A stretch of DNA of 64,000 nucleotides, taken from positions 22,861,655 to 22,925,654 of the forward strand of contig NC_091137.1 of assembly GCF_041381155.1 (NCBI RefSeq). Direction: 5' to 3'. How positions within the stretch are numbered: position 1 is the first letter of the stretch; every line of letters begins with the position of its first letter. Under the pieces are notes generated by a model, which worked only from the letters and a program-made list of their open reading frames with translations, made no database searches and was not told the origin of the DNA. Both the position numbers and the translations under genes were made by a program. Origin of the DNA: Argopecten irradians (Eukaryota; Mollusca; Bivalvia; Pectinida; Pectinidae). Shown here piece by piece: positions 29,901 to 42,537 of the stretch.

Positions 29901-32900
29901 TTCCGTCCATGAATGTTTTTACCACCATCAAATATCAACATTTCCTTCCATGATCTTACATTGAAATGTGACAGTAGGTAAATAATTTAGAAAATTGTAA
30001 AAAAAATGGGGTTTATTCATTGAGATTAGACCATTTGTAAAAAATATTTGATTGGGTACTACATTTTAAGAAAGATTCGTCTATGAATCTATGTCTGTTA
30101 GGTACCTGTAACAACATTTCAAACGTTTTGGGTTCTATGAATTAGCTGTGTAGAGAAATAGACAAACAGGAAGATTAACGACAATATACCATATAATCTA
30201 AACAAAGGTCAACAAATCAATGACATATATAAGCAAAGAAAAGAGAATAAAATGTCAGAACCATGCGCTTCAGATGCCTAAGTGTTCATTTTTATAACAC
30301 AAGCGAAGTTTCATGTAACAAATCACATGTATGGAATATATATAGGTATGGTATAATATAAATTTCGATGCTGCATACAGTTAAAAATCGGGCAGTTTGT
30401 CAAGGAAAACTTTGAAATAGATAAAGAGAGAGAGCTAAGTGAGCTTGTCTAAAATTGGTGTTCTGATAGATTATAGCGGAATGTTATTATGAATTGTGGT
30501 TGGTAGGTGGAAGATTTAATGTTCATATTTGAATAAAAATGAATTCATTTACAATATATCAACATGTAAAATGAGTCATATTATTATTTTAATGAATAGA
30601 AATGTGACATGCATGTTGGAATGAAATTAGGTTGGAGGCTTAATTGATATTCTTTTTATTTATGTTAAGAACATTCCAAACGTTGTATGATCATGATTAT
30701 AAAACACATCCAAACCTGTATATAAAGTACACCGGAGATATAAGTAAAAGGTCCTATACAGACAGGTGCCCTTTATACAAATATATAGTAACTTGCACCA
30801 AGTGGGGCTGATGAGTATGTACTTAATAGGCATGTATCCTTTACAACAGGTTTTACTGAAATCAACAAATGTTTGATTATCAATCAGCTACAAAGCAGTA
30901 ATGTCCGGTGAAGTTCTGTTCCACGTAGGACAAGTGTTTCTAAGATCATATTAGAAACGGGATCTTTTACGTCAGACAATTTACAGAAGGAGATTGTGAT
31001 TTTTCTATTTGATTTATAGATTCTGTAAACAGAATACCAATATATCCCTGAGGTCAGACTTAAACGTTGAATCGATGCAGGTGACAAGTAGGAAGGGATT
31101 ACACCACGTTCTTATACACGTATCTGTATTAAGAACATCACGACCAAAAACAGTTCAATTGCTTCTTACAGCAAACATGTCGAATGTGTTAAGTAAACTT
31201 TCACCAGTATTTCATCAACGTTAACATGCTTTGCTATTCTATTTCATCAGAGTTAGATTTTATCAGAAAAATGCAATCATGTTAACAATTTGCACAGCCA
31301 CGGCTTTGGAATGATGGAAATGTACATAAACATCAGTATTTTACTGCAGTCCAGATAACAGGTATTTGACTCAGAACCGAATTATACTTTTCGCCTTCGT
31401 CGTAAATACTAGAAAACAAATATAATACATTCATTACCGTCAAGAAAAATAAATTGCATACATATGTACTATTTCATGATAATTCATAGTTCGTCAACTG
31501 TTTTTGTAAGTAATACTTTAAAACTCTTTGCTACCACTGAAGTTCTTTATCATCCAAAGTTACCTACAAATTCGTATTTACATTTACATTTTTTATAGTT
31601 GTATAACTGTGTAGACTTGAATTGACTGATTATAATAAATTTACATTCATTACAAATTGGAGTTATACGATCACTAGAAATAGAAGTGATGACACGCATT
31701 GTTTTACACTAGGAAGATTCATGCTAGTCAATGTGAGATTGCCAACATGTATTTTTTTCTACATTAATGATCACTCAATTTATGTCCAGGTGTTTTAACT
31801 CGAGATGTTTATATGACAGATCCGGATATCCTGTGTTTGCTATTAAGAAATAAAAGCTAAGCTATGCTATAGAGTTCATTATGCCCTATACCCACAAAAA
31901 CCCCACTAGACATGTACAGTCCTACTGCAAAGATCGGTTACGCCATGTCTTATTTTTCATACCTTCGTATGAAGTGCATACATATATATATAGTATGCAA
32001 TACACAGGCACTATATATAGTAATTGTAAAATATGGATACTTATACAATTAAGGTTGCTTTTATGCAATGAATTAAAACAAAATCCGACAATTTACGAAA
32101 GGACCGAATTAGTGTCATATTCAAAAAACGGAAAATTACATATTCAACTTTTTCCTATCTAAAAAATTAGCGTTTTATATTTGATCATTTTCCGATTGAT
32201 ATAATGTTCATATACGACACTGCAGATTAAAAATTATCGTTCAAAGACACACTGGAGCGATAACAAGGCTCCTGTCCCACTCTAAATTGAGGTATAGAAA
32301 TTAATTCATTACTTAATGTTGAATTTTAATGAAAATCAATAGTTTTTTCTTGTTTATACAACTGCATTTGATTCGTAAATGAAGTGTATTGGAATGTTTG
32401 CAGAGAGAACCACCTTCGCTTTTATAATCCACCAGCCTTAGACTATCTAAATAAATATCACTCATGCAATGAGAACCTTTTATAACATTTTCTTTCATAC
32501 CTACGGGTGTAATACTGGCTGGTCTAGGGAAATACACTATATAATGCCGCCTGAGGCTGTATAGCATGGCTACCCATCCAATAAAGCCTCGTGACGTCAC
32601 GGCGTCAACAAAGTTTCTATTTCCTCGGTAAAATTTGTTAACATTTTTTAACAACCTTGACTGGTTTTACTATAAAAGATGCAAATAATGGAATTTTTGT
32701 TGAAAACATCACGTAATTTTTCATGTAAAATTGACTTTAAGCTGTAGATTTCTTCGCATTTATTTCAAAATGGCGGGATATTATAGTTGTAAAATTGCAA
32801 TAAAACGTCGAGGTATGAAAGAAAAATACTCTTTCATACTATTCTTTTCTTTAAAAATTAGAGTTAAAATATAAGTCTCTTTCATATGTGGATATGAAGT

Positions 32901-35900
32901 ATAGGGATATTCTACCCTCGGGATCACAATATGTTGCAAAACCCTCGGCAAGCCTCGGGTTTTACTACATTTTGTGACCCTCTGGTAGAATATCACTATC
33001 CTTCATATCCACATATGAAAGAGTCTTATATTCTAACTCTAATCTTCTGATTGGGTAGCTGTATAACCAATAAATTGTCTTCTCTCATACCCAATATGAA
33101 GTTTATACACCATAACACTCTCATAGTGTTTTTGATTGTGATACTTGACTACCAATGTATAATTTTAAACGATTTCAATGCAGATAATGCAGAGAATGAA
33201 ATTCATTTTGTAATTTTTGTATTTAATTCATTGATAATTTTTCCTCTCTGTCAAGCAGCGGATGGGTGATTTTAGACAAGCTTTATTTTATAAAAAAAAA
33301 CTATTCCTCGTGCCAAATAAGAATATTTCAATCTTAAATAGTTTGTTCACGCTTTAAGAAAGACAGGTTGACGTTAATGAAATTATGTCTACTTCTAAAT
33401 CGGTGAAACTTTGGGTGGTCGAGTTGTTTCCTGTTGCATATACATATAGCAGCATGGTGCAACTCCTTGTTACATGTCGTCTGCACAGTTGTCTCTACCG
33501 TGTTATTGATCTCATGTCTGACAGTGAATCTGACCCGTGGAATACCTGGTCGAGTCAGATCCCGTCTACAACTTGTCTGGAACAAACAGTATTGTCTAGT
33601 AACACAAAGCTGGATTTAACACATCTGTTATGCATTGGAGTTATTTTACCTATAGAGGAAAGTCAGACGGCGTGTGCTTTAAACCAGGAAGTCATGAATG
33701 TCCTTAATGACGTGGTTTGAACTACCCATTCACGTACTGGGTAGTTCACTTAAATATCGGTCACAATGTTCACAATGTTCTTCTTTCATTAGCTTGGATT
33801 TGAAATTTACTGTTTATTTACGGCGGATTTGTATGCATATTCTGTACTGTATACAGGTATTTCGAACGTGGGGATGAAAAATCAACCTGATACAAAAAGA
33901 ATATATAGTCGATGACTATAATACACATGTCCATGTATGCTGTCATCTTCATAGAGCAAATAAAAAAATAAAGGTGCTTATAGAACGTGAACAGTTTAAA
34001 CAAGTAATCTTTGAAACCTGATATATGGCGACTGCTGTTATATGTCTTAATTTTACACATTTGTCATGGGCTTTAGCATTATCCTTTAGATGTTGATATA
34101 TGAGTATTTTGACCAGATGTTTCGTGTATCTATTTAAGAAACATCGAGTAAATAAAACAAATGACGTTTGTTCTGTCATATTGCCCGTCTATAAGTTCTC
34201 CATATTACAAGAAAATGAAACAAATGAAGTCTGAAAAAGCCCATTAAAGATGACGTTATCAAATGTTACGTGTCCCCATGGCGGTAATAATTTCAACTTG
34301 TTTGAATAAAACTTATTTCAATGATTAAAAAAAAGTAAAAGTCAGTATGTGTATAAATATAAGATATTATTGGTATTATCCGAACATGGCTGCATTGAAA
34401 ACACTAACTACTTTCTCTGATTTCGGTTATCATTTCATTTTAGTAGATTTACTTCACAATAAGTCAATTAAGAAAAATAAAACAAGCATCTACAAAGAAA
34501 AAAATGTTATGAAAACAAATTCAGTACATCATATTTTATATCATCTTCATTTGCTTGTAAATCGGATGTTTCATTTTCATAACCCTCCTGGAATGGATAT
34601 TTGTACGTTTTTTCTATTTCAGTTTTAAAATGGTATCACACTTTATCTTAGGCATCCCAAACATTTCTTCGAAGGACAAAAGAAATGTTCGGAGCAATCT
34701 TGTCTTTAAATCTTCATCTTTTTGTATTTATTTATGTATGATCGTATAGCAATAACTTTTCGTATATTGATCGCTCGAAGATAGAATTTAGATACGCATT
34801 ATAAAAAGTGGACATTACCACACATCTCGAAATCCATCAAAACTTTTAGTGTTTCAATCCAAAAGTTTCAGAGTCAAGTAAGTTACATTCCTTAATCTTT
34901 GCACATCGTGTTCTGATCGACGCATTGAGTATTGTGATAAATTTCAGTAAATTGGGACTGATCGGCGAGCTTTACGAGGATGAAGTGTACCACTGTATGT
35001 ATACGGTAATCAATTTACAACGGTCAGCAGTAGTCATACACACGGACAATTACTGAAGGTTGTTAATGGTTGTTGTCTATTTCATTGAAACATGTACTTA
35101 TCATATTGAGCACATTCCCACAAACCAATTGTGACTGCTTGAAAGCGATGTACAATGATAAAAGTTAGTCGTATGTGTTTAAACTATTGTGGAAAGCAAT
35201 ACATGTGGTTGCTGAAAATAGGGACTGGTTTATCGCCCACGTGACTGGGTCTATAAACAGGCTTTTTCTCACCGAGTTTTTCTATTATCGACGAAAAACA
35301 TAGATATATGTGTATTTATCCAAAAGAAAAGCTATAGAAACAGTATGAAGAGAGAAATATTCTGTATTTGTATATTCCTGAGCTATCTGCCCTTGTAGGT
35401 ACGTACATGTATTGATTATGACAGCGAGCGAGCGTAACGTCAAACTTTTCGGGGAAAACGACGTGAATTGAGCTCACAAAATGATAAAATGGATACCGAC
35501 CCGCAAAGGAGCTAACTCTGTAGGGGAAAAAACCATGATAAACAACAAAAATAAGTAAAATAAGTAGTCAACATGCATGCACTACGCTCAAAACAATAAA
35601 AAATATGTACTACACGTACATGATGTACGACAGTATTAAGCGACACCCAGTTATAGATTGGAGCTTATGTACGGAGCTTAAACCATAAAAGTGGGATCAT
35701 GGGACTGAAAGGATTCAATTCTCAATTTTCCAAAAGTTTTAATCATCCGATACTTTTTTATTAGTTATATATCATCGGAATAACTTAAAAATCTATTTAA
35801 ATATTTGAATAAGGCTTTTAACGTGTGTCTAGGACACAGTGTGTATGCATGTTTGTATGATTATAATGATCAATGGTTATGTAATACCCGATGGTTTCTA

Positions 35901-38900
35901 CTGTAATGGTACCCCCCCTATAAGGATTATCTCAATGTTGTAGATACTCCCTATAAGGATTATCTCAGTGTTGTAGATACTCCCTATAAGGATTATCTCA
36001 GTGTTGTAGATACTCCCTATAAGGATTATCTCAGTGTTGTAGATAACCCCTATAAGGATTATCTCAGTGTTGTAGATAACCCCTATAAGGATTATCTCAA
36101 TGTTGTAGGTACCCCCCTATAAGGATTATTTCACTGTTGTAGATACCCCTATAAGGATTATCTCAGTGTTGTAGATAATCCCTATAAGGATTATCTCAGT
36201 GTTGTAGATAACCCCTAAACATATTATCTCATTGTTGTAGATAACCCCCTGTAAGGATTATCTCAATGTTGTAGATAATCCCTATAAGGATTATCTCAAT
36301 GTTGTAGATAACCCCTACAAAGATTATCTCAATGTTGTAGATACATATAAGGATTATCTCAATGTTGTAGATACCCCTTATAAGGATTATCTCAATGTTG
36401 TAGGTACCCCTCTATAAGGATTCTCTCAATGTTGTAGGTACCCCCCTATAATGATTATTTCAATTGTTGTAGATACCCATAAAAGGATTATCTCAATGTT
36501 TTAGATAACCCCTATAAGGATTATCTCAATGTTGTAGATACCTATAAGGATTATCTCAATGTTGTAGATAACCCCTGCAAAGATTATCTCAATGTTGTAG
36601 ATACCTATAAGAATTATCTCAATGTTGTAGATACCCATAAGAATTATCTCAATGTTGTAGACACCCATAAAAGGATTATCTCAATGTTGTAGATAACCAC
36701 CTATAAGGATTATCTCAATGTTGTAGATACCCATAAAAGGATTATCTCAATGTTGTAGATAACCACCTATAAATATAAGCTCAATGTTGTAGATACCTTT
36801 AAGGATTAGCTCAATGTTGTAGATAACCCCTACAAAGATTATCTCAATGTTGTAGATACCTATAAGGATTATCTCAATGTTGTAGATAACCACCTATAAG
36901 GATTATCTCAATGTTGTAGATAACCCCTACAAAGATTATATCTATGTTGTAGATACCTATAAAGATTATCTAAATGTTGTAGATACCTATAAGGATTATC
37001 TCAATGTTGTAGATAACCCCTACAAAGATTATCTCAATGTTGTAGATACCTATAAGGATTATCTAAATGTTGTAGATAACCCCTATAAGGATTATCTCAA
37101 TGTTGTAGATAACCCCTACAAAGATTATCTCAATGTTGTAGATACCTATAAGGATTATCTCAATGTTGTAGATAACCCCTATAAGGATTATCTCAATGTT
37201 GTAGATAACCCCTATAAGGATTATCTCAATGTTGTAGATACCTATAAGGATTATCTAAATGTTGTAGATAACCCCTACAAAGATTATCTCAATGTTGTAG
37301 ATACCTATAAGGATTATCTAAATATTGTAGATAACCCCTACAAAGATTATCTTAATGTTGTAGATAACCCCCTAAAAGGATTATCTCAATGTTGTAGATA
37401 CCTATAAGGATTATCTCAATGTTGTAGATAGCCCCTACAAAGATTATCTCATTGTTGTAGATAATCCCTATAAGGATTATCTCAATGTTGTAAAAAAAAC
37501 CTATAAGAATTATCTCAATGGTGTAGATACCTATAAGGATTATCTAAATGTTGTAAATAATCCCTACAAAGATTATCTCAATGTTGTAGATACCTATAAG
37601 GATTATCTAAATGTTGTAGATAACCCCTACAAATATTATCTTAATGTTGTAGATACCTATAAGGATTATCTAAATGTTTTAGATACCTATAAGGATTATC
37701 TCAATGTTGTAGATACCTATAAGGATTATCTAAATGTTGTAGATACCTCCTATAAGGATTATCTCAATGTTATAGATAACCCCTACAAAGATTATCTCTA
37801 TGTTGTAGATACCTATAAGGATGATAACCCCCTATAAGGATTATCTCAATGTTGTAGATAACCCTTATAAGGATTATCTCAATGTTGTAGATACCTATAA
37901 GGATTATCTCAATGTTGTAGATAACCCCTGCAAAGATTATCTCAATGTTGTAGATACTTAAAAGGATTATCTCAATGTTGTAGATAACCCCTACAAAGAT
38001 TATCTCAATGTTGTAGATACCTATAAGGATTATCTCAATGTTGTAGATACCTATAAGGATTATCTCAATGTTGTAGATACCTATAAGGATTATCTCAATG
38101 TTGTAGATAACCCCTATAAGGATTATCTCAATGTTGTAGATACCCCCTATAAGGATTATCTCAATGTTGTAGATACCCCCTATAAGGATTATCTCAATGT
38201 TGTAGATACTCCCTATAAGGATTATCTCAATGTTGTAGATACCTATAAGAATTATCTCAATGTTGTAGATACCTATAATGATTATCTCAATGTGTTAGAT
38301 ACCTGTAAGGATTATCTCAATGTTGTAGATACCCCCTATAAGAATTATCTCAATGTTGTAGATAACCACCTATAAGGATTATCTCAATGTTGTAGATACC
38401 TATAAGGATTATCTCAATGTTGTAGATACCTATAAGGATTATCTCAATGTTGTAGATACCTATAAGGATTATCTCAATGTTGTAGATACCTATAAGGATT
38501 ATCTCAATGTTGTAGATACCCTTATAAGGATTATCTCAATGTTGTAGATACCTATAAGGATTATCTCAATGTTTTAGATACCTATAAGGATTATCTCAAT
38601 GTTGTAGATAACCCCTAAACATATTATCTCAATTTTGTAGATAACCCCCTATAAGGATTATCTCAATGTTGTAGATAACCCCTACAAAGATTATCTCAAT
38701 GTTGTAGATAACCCCTATAAGAATTATCTCAATGTTGTAGATAACCCCTATAAGGATTATCTCAATGTTGTAGATAACCCCTATAAGGATTATCTCAATG
38801 TTGTAGATAAACCCTAAACATATTATCTCATTGTTGTAGATAACCCCCTGTAAGGATTATCTCAATGTTGTAGATAATCCCTATAAGGATTATCTCAATG

Positions 38901-41900
38901 TTGTAGATAACCCCTACAAAGATTATCTCAATGTTGTAGATACCTATAAGGATTATCTCAATGTTGTAGATACCCCTTATAAGGATTATCTCAATGTTGT
39001 AGGTACCCCTCTATAAGGATTATCTCAATGTTGTAGATACCCCTTATAAGGATTATCTCAATGTTGTAGATAACCCCTACAAAGATTATCTCAATGTTGT
39101 AGATACCTATAAGGATTATCTCAATGTTGTAGATACCCCTTATAAGGATTATCTCAATGTTGTAGGTACCCCTCTATAAGGATTATCTCAATGTTGTAGG
39201 TACCCCCTTTAATGGATGATCTAAATGTATGTTTCCTCCATCTTACAGTCAGTATAAGATTGTTATATGGATACACTAATTTAATATCATGTATGAATGA
39301 TCTAAGTATTAAAAAAATGTCATTCAACGCATTAAGTAAAAACTGCCAGCTGAAATACATATATCACCAAATAACTTCATGCGGGATATAACTCACAAAT
39401 TGTGAACTACTGTATGGGTTGTGTTGTTGTTTACATCGATTCTTAATGAGGTTTGTTTGTGGTGTATTAGGTACATAATTTTTACCCGGTCCATCACATT
39501 AATGCACATGTTGATATCTACCTACACTCACTTATAAGATAGTCATCAATATAGAGCACATGCTCGTCACTGTGGTAAAAAATACCATAATTCATGATAT
39601 ATATATATCAAAACATTAATGGGAAGGTCTGATGGTACAGTACTCATATAAAGCACGATTGTACCAGGGACTCCTACTTCAACTACATGGTACGGAAAGC
39701 TTTCATTAATGTCGTGGCTTCAAAAAATACTACGTCTTCTAATATCTATGCAGTATTATGACGGAAAGAGATCTCGCGAGAATAAAAATTGACGAGATAA
39801 TTTATAAGGAGTGTATCGATATACATGGGTCATTGTATGTTACATGACATATTATTATCTAACAGGCGTCATCACCTCCTTGTGACAATGACAGATGACG
39901 TCGGTAGATGGATCATAACGACCAAACATCTGCCTGGGGAACAATATTTATATCTAATAGCACTAAGATTGTGTATTTTCCTACCATTTTAATATGTATT
40001 ACAATTATAAGGTTGTGTATTTTCATACAATTTAATATTTTATTTATAAATAACAGTTCCGTAACTATATAATTAATCTGCGCATGTTCCAAGTCATGAA
40101 AGGCTTGTTTTTTGTTTTTATTAAGTTTAGACCTTGGTAAGTCTCTCATCGTTTAAACAATTATATTTAAGCTTAATTAAACGAGGTTTACGGAATGTCC
40201 TCATTCAACCAATGACAGTGAATGGTGACGCCAGTTGACAAGCAATAACACAACGAACTCTTCGCTGTGGAATACGGATGAATTCTATGAAATATAGTAC
40301 CATGCTTCCTTAATCTATACAACTGATTTAATTACCATTACTACTAGTTTCTAAACTTATATTAGTTCAGGAACTCACATGACATGATTCACGTACCGTA
40401 TTCGCCGTAATAAGCGCCCCTCCCCGTTGGTGGAGAAGAGTTAAAGTTGTTTAATAACTTTCCAATCTTATGGGTTTAACGATGTTTTACAACATGTGAT
40501 GCCTCTAAAATTAGCACTGTATTCCATATACCATGAACTTCCGAGTCCTAAATATGTGAATCGCGACATAATAATGCGTCCCAAAGGTTAAAAGGTATTT
40601 GCATGTTAACTCGGATATATATAATGCGTCATGAGAACAGAAAGAGTTAAAATATGGCTGACATTTTTCATTTCATGTCAACATATTTTATTGATAACAA
40701 AGGGATCAGACAACAGGCAAGCCTATATAAGTCTTCTCCCGTCCCGGAGGTCACATTGAATACATGTTTACATACATAGATAGACAATGTTATAGGATTA
40801 TTGTAAATGAATATATACATGTAAATAATCCCATATATACCCCTCTCTCTCACACATACACACACTTACACACACTCTCTCACATACACACACTTACACA
40901 CATAGAGTAGCTTTACTCAGATTCATGGATTAATGATAGAAGATTGAAAATACATCAAGAAGATTAGCATACGATATTCATAAATAAGTATATTTAATGT
41001 AAGTATATAACTAAATAACATTTTTCATCCACAACCTAGATTTTGGTTCACTAATAAGCGCCCCATCCCACCTTTGATACATTTTTAGCTAATTAAGGCG
41101 AATACGGTTTCATCGATCACAATAAGGATTCATTAAAATGATTATGGTTGTATTATCAATTTAATGCAATGCCCAGGCCATCTAGAGTAGTTATATAGAA
41201 TAAGCACCATAAGTTCTAGACAAAGCATGTTTTCTCTGCATAATTAAAGATTTCTACACTTGATAAGTAGTCTAGATTTAGAAATATTCCTCCTGTTTTC
41301 CAAAGACTAGCATAATACGCAGTTATTGAAGATTTGAACATTGCTGGATGAAAAGTATTAAATAGGTATTCTATAAACTTCATGAATATCAATGGTTGGA
41401 ATTTAAGGAAAAGGCCACAACCTAAATAAGTTAATGTGCAAATTGTTCAAATTGTCAATTTTTAATAATGCACTTTCATATACAAAACTATCTTATTAGA
41501 GATTTAGATGGTGTACCTATTATTAGAATACTTGATATTAATATTCCGTTTTTGTGCTTCATCGTGCAATTTGCAAGCCATCATGCGTACTATATTTAAG
41601 TATGTGTTTCGTAGCACAATATATTTTTGCATTTTTATGATTCGCATTTATTTGTAAACCATTTTAAAAATTTGAAAGGTAAATGTGCAACGTCCGTAGC
41701 ATACAGTTGTATATAACGAGTTGATGCAGTGTCACCTTTATGGACAACAATTAACATTCTAGTTCATCATATATGTATATATACAGACATCTGAAGCTGT
41801 TTCTCTAGCTCGACGGTGCACATCACCTGGTGAATACAACTCACTCACGGCATGACAGCTAGTTTATGAAGATTGATCAATTAGTTAGCACGTCATGATT

Positions 41901-42409
41901 TATGCTTAGAATGAAAACAAGACTTCTATACGCCAGCTGCTTGTGGGATAGAACTGTCTACCACACCTTATCAAACATGTTAAACTGTTACAGTAACTGT
42001 TGTCAAGAGGATTTGCTAAAAACAATTGCTACATTAAATACAAAATATCTACAAATATGTTAAAGGTTGTATATGTATTTGAAGATTTCTCTCCGAAAGT
42101 TAACAGCAATGCTTGAGATAACGTATATCCCTCAAAATGTCTCACAAAAGCTATGATACTTACCAATGGATTCGGACATTGGCTACTTGTTGTTGGGCTG
42201 GCGGTCGGAAATGGACATTTGAACCTTCTAAACAATTGTGTCACCAAATTATCAAGTGTGGATAGCGACATAGAGTTGTTGGTTACTCGTAAGATCCCCA
42301 AAACTTTATCAAATGGATCCACTGTTAACTGTGAATGGCCATGGTCGACCTCGTCCGACTTAATACAGCCGATAACAGAAATAACAACATACACAAAAAG
42401 AACGTTCAT
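16190..42409 (-). CDS. SLC39A12: ZIP zinc transporter, LIV-1 type, complete
   Basis: Membrane transporter predicted to bring Zn2+ into the cytosol. Coding exons in order: 42164-42409, 27360-27884, 26352-26463, 25754-25867, 25192-25328, 24581-24770, 22862-23034, 22379-22472, 21123-21184, 19988-20041, 18185-18281, 17450-17602, 16824-17011, 16190-16324; 2280 bases, 759 aa, all phases consistent. Signal peptide ([15 protein letters not shown]), then an ectodomain with an Asp/His tract at about 170-247 and RRRRKR near 368, then eight membrane segments from about residue 445. TM4 has HNFADG and TM5 has HELPHELGD, the LIV-1 metal-site motif. The ectodomain layout and the C-terminal half resemble ZIP12 and ZIP4; which of the two is the closer ortholog is uncertain, so the symbol is a best guess. 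Confidence 0.93.
16824..17011 (-). CDS. SLC39A12: ZIP exon 13, TM6 and TM7
   Basis: [33 protein letters not shown] (TM6) and [18 protein letters not shown] (TM7). Confidence 0.95.
17450..17602 (-). CDS. SLC39A12: ZIP exon 12, TM4-TM5 metal site
   Basis: Carries [20 protein letters not shown] (TM4) and [15 protein letters not shown] (TM5). The His, Asn, Asp and Glu residues of these motifs form the binuclear transport site known for the family. Confidence 0.95.
18185..18281 (-). CDS. SLC39A12: ZIP exon 11, cytosolic loop
   Basis: [18 protein letters not shown] then QQDDYAEKK; polar loop before TM4. Donor GTATAC. Confidence 0.85.
18368..19239. mobile_element. TIR DNA transposon in ZIP intron
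   Basis: The left end GGTAGGTTTCGCCCAA and right end TTGGGCGAAACCTACC are perfect inverted repeats, both flanked by TTTAAA (18362-18367 and 19240-19245), a possible target duplication (TTAA or the full hexamer). The 872-bp body contains a coding remnant. It sits between ZIP exons 10 and 11. The superfamily is not assigned. Confidence 0.8.
18619..18817 (+). pseudogene. Coding remnant inside TIR element
   Basis: A start-like ATG gives MDGQKRAR. A shifted frame gives [15 protein letters not shown], an in-frame TAG, then [20 protein letters not shown] and [11 protein letters not shown] up to a possible donor GTGAG. The residue choice looks like real protein, and it is broken by one stop and one frameshift. 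I do not recognise a named domain. Confidence 0.55.
19503..19545. mobile_element. Half of a CATCCTCGA-type MITE
   Basis: CATCCTCGACACTCCATGGG and ATCACTTACGAT match the left half of the element at 25417-25498. The right half is replaced by the next element, which suggests insertion into it. Confidence 0.5.
19547..19772. mobile_element. MITE with CTGGACTATMTCAT ends
   Basis: Left CCTGGACTATCTCATAGTAA and right end, read in reverse, CCTGGACTATATCATGGTAA: an inverted repeat of about 25 bp around 226 bp of non-coding DNA. A partial copy is at 2218-2264. Confidence 0.7.
19988..20041 (-). CDS. SLC39A12: ZIP exon 10, cytosolic His motif
   Basis: 54 bases, phase 0 both sides: [18 protein letters not shown]. 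It is the histidine cluster of the cytosolic loop between TM3 and TM4 and could be skipped in frame. Confidence 0.88.
20364..20508. mobile_element. Hairpin element with GAGGCCGAAGGCC core
   Basis: Arms such as AATCAGCTGTTATGATATTG are repeated in inverse on the other side. The centre CGAGGCCGAAGGCCGAGGG (20428-20446) is identical to the centre of the hairpin at 60483-60627. More GGCCGA-rich inverted pieces continue to about 21030, including an inverted pair ending in the TAACTATCTATG / CATAGATAGTTA motif (about 20519 and 21014). Confidence 0.7.
21123..21184 (-). CDS. SLC39A12: ZIP exon 9, TM3
   Basis: [20 protein letters not shown]. Donor GTGAGT at 21122 in phase 0. Confidence 0.9.
22379..22472 (-). 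CDS. SLC39A12: ZIP exon 8, His/Asp loop and TM3 start
   Basis: [18 protein letters not shown] is a short predicted extracellular metal-binding loop; [10 protein letters not shown] opens TM3. Confidence 0.92.
22862..23034 (-). CDS. SLC39A12: ZIP exon 7, TM1 and TM2
   Basis: [20 protein letters not shown] is TM1; [20 protein letters not shown] with HLLPA is TM2. Both fit the ZIP fold. Confidence 0.93.
24581..24770 (-). CDS. SLC39A12: ZIP exon 6, juxtamembrane ectodomain
   Basis: Encodes [18 protein letters not shown] and [18 protein letters not shown], a Cys-containing helical segment matching the ZIP4/ZIP12 membrane-proximal domain. It ends TEAE plus C, completing Arg with the next exon ([10 protein letters not shown]). 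Confidence 0.88.
25192..25328 (-). CDS. SLC39A12: ZIP exon 5, polybasic site
   Basis: Encodes [19 protein letters not shown], then [15 protein letters not shown] and MATDMQA. RRRRKR fits the furin-type consensus. Donor GTAGGT at 25191. Confidence 0.85.
25417..25498. mobile_element. Short MITE, CATCCTCGATACTCCAGG ends
   Basis: 82-bp near-perfect hairpin: GCATCCTCGATACTCCAGG at the left and its reverse complement (one change) at the right, with CACTTACGAT / ATCGTAAGT near the centre. Lies between ZIP exons 4 and 5. Confidence 0.75.
25754..25867 (-). CDS. SLC39A12: ZIP exon 4, ectodomain
   Basis: Acceptor ATTTTAG, donor GTAAGT. Encodes [20 protein letters not shown] and a Phe/Glu-rich helix. 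Phase 1 on both sides. Confidence 0.85.
26352..26463 (-). CDS. SLC39A12: ZIP exon 3, ectodomain
   Basis: Acceptor TTTGTAG, donor GTAAGT. Encodes [14 protein letters not shown] and [14 protein letters not shown]. It starts with Cys like exon 2 and ends in phase 1. Confidence 0.85.
26869..26994. mobile_element. Short TIR element with (TA)n centre
   Basis: Ends CACAGGGACCTGGCACGAAA and the exact reverse complement, around a TA microsatellite (about 26905-26933). Flanked by CTAAATAC on the left and TTAAATAC on the right, an apparent 8-bp target duplication with one change, as in hAT-type MITEs. Confidence 0.8.
27360..27884 (-). CDS. SLC39A12: ZIP exon 2, acidic/histidine ectodomain
   Basis: 525 bases. 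Begins [20 protein letters not shown], contains [12 protein letters not shown] (EF-hand-like loop, residues 146-157) and then a tract of about 78 residues with roughly 15 His and mostly Asp, built on HDDD and DHSD repeats. At DNA level this is a GATGATGATCAT-type in-frame repeat (about 27390-27625). Confidence 0.9.
27885..35908. other. ZIP intron 1, first part
   Basis: Large intron between exons 1 and 2, AT-rich. The only structured piece seen is the hairpin at 32858-33043. Open frames (for example 33385-33720 on + and 33334-33585 on -) show no recognisable family. Confidence 0.5.
32858..33043. mobile_element. Hairpin element with CCTCGGCAAGCC core
   Basis: Left arm ATTAGAGTTAAAATATAAG then TCTTTCATATGTGGATATGA; the right arm is their imperfect reverse complement. 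The centre CCCTCGGCAAGCCTCGGG (32942-32959) is the reverse complement of the core at 62441-62455. Confidence 0.75.
35909..39230. repeat. 3.3 kb minisatellite, about 30-bp unit
   Basis: Roughly 105-110 copies sharing TTATCTCAATGTTGTAGATA, separated by a variable spacer: ACCCCTATAAGGA, CCTATAAGGA or ACCCCTACAAAGA, giving units of about 29-33 bp. Spacer types alternate in blocks, so longer repeats have been copied inside the array. It lies in ZIP intron 1. Confidence 0.97.
39231..42163. other. ZIP intron 1, last part
   Basis: AT-rich intron sequence with a CA/CT-rich low-complexity stretch at about 40845-40905. No gene, RNA or element recognised. Confidence 0.5.
42164..42409 (-). CDS. SLC39A12: ZIP exon 1, signal peptide and ectodomain start
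   Basis: ATG at 42407-42409, a hydrophobic leader ending near GCIKSDE, then [19 protein letters not shown] and a Cys pair (FKCPFP, SQCPNPL). This is the helix-rich start typical of ZIP4/ZIP12 ectodomains. Donor GTAAGT at 42163; the next exon is over 14 kb away. Confidence 0.85.
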
Positions 42410-42537
42410 TTTGTCTGTCTCTGATGTAAGCAGTACGGATGTATGAAGCGAAATGACAGAAGACTTCAGGTGAATCGTTATAGAGCGACAAACGTCAGAA
42501 AAAGTGATTCACATTTGGCTCAAATCAATGCAAGGCC

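Noticed and set aside
33334..33720. Overlapping open frames on both strands (83 and 111 codons)
   Set aside because: Neither has a recognisable domain; the region is inside ZIP intron 1 and splice signals are weak.
42153..42446. 97-codon plus-strand frame
   Set aside because: Antisense shadow of ZIP exon 1.
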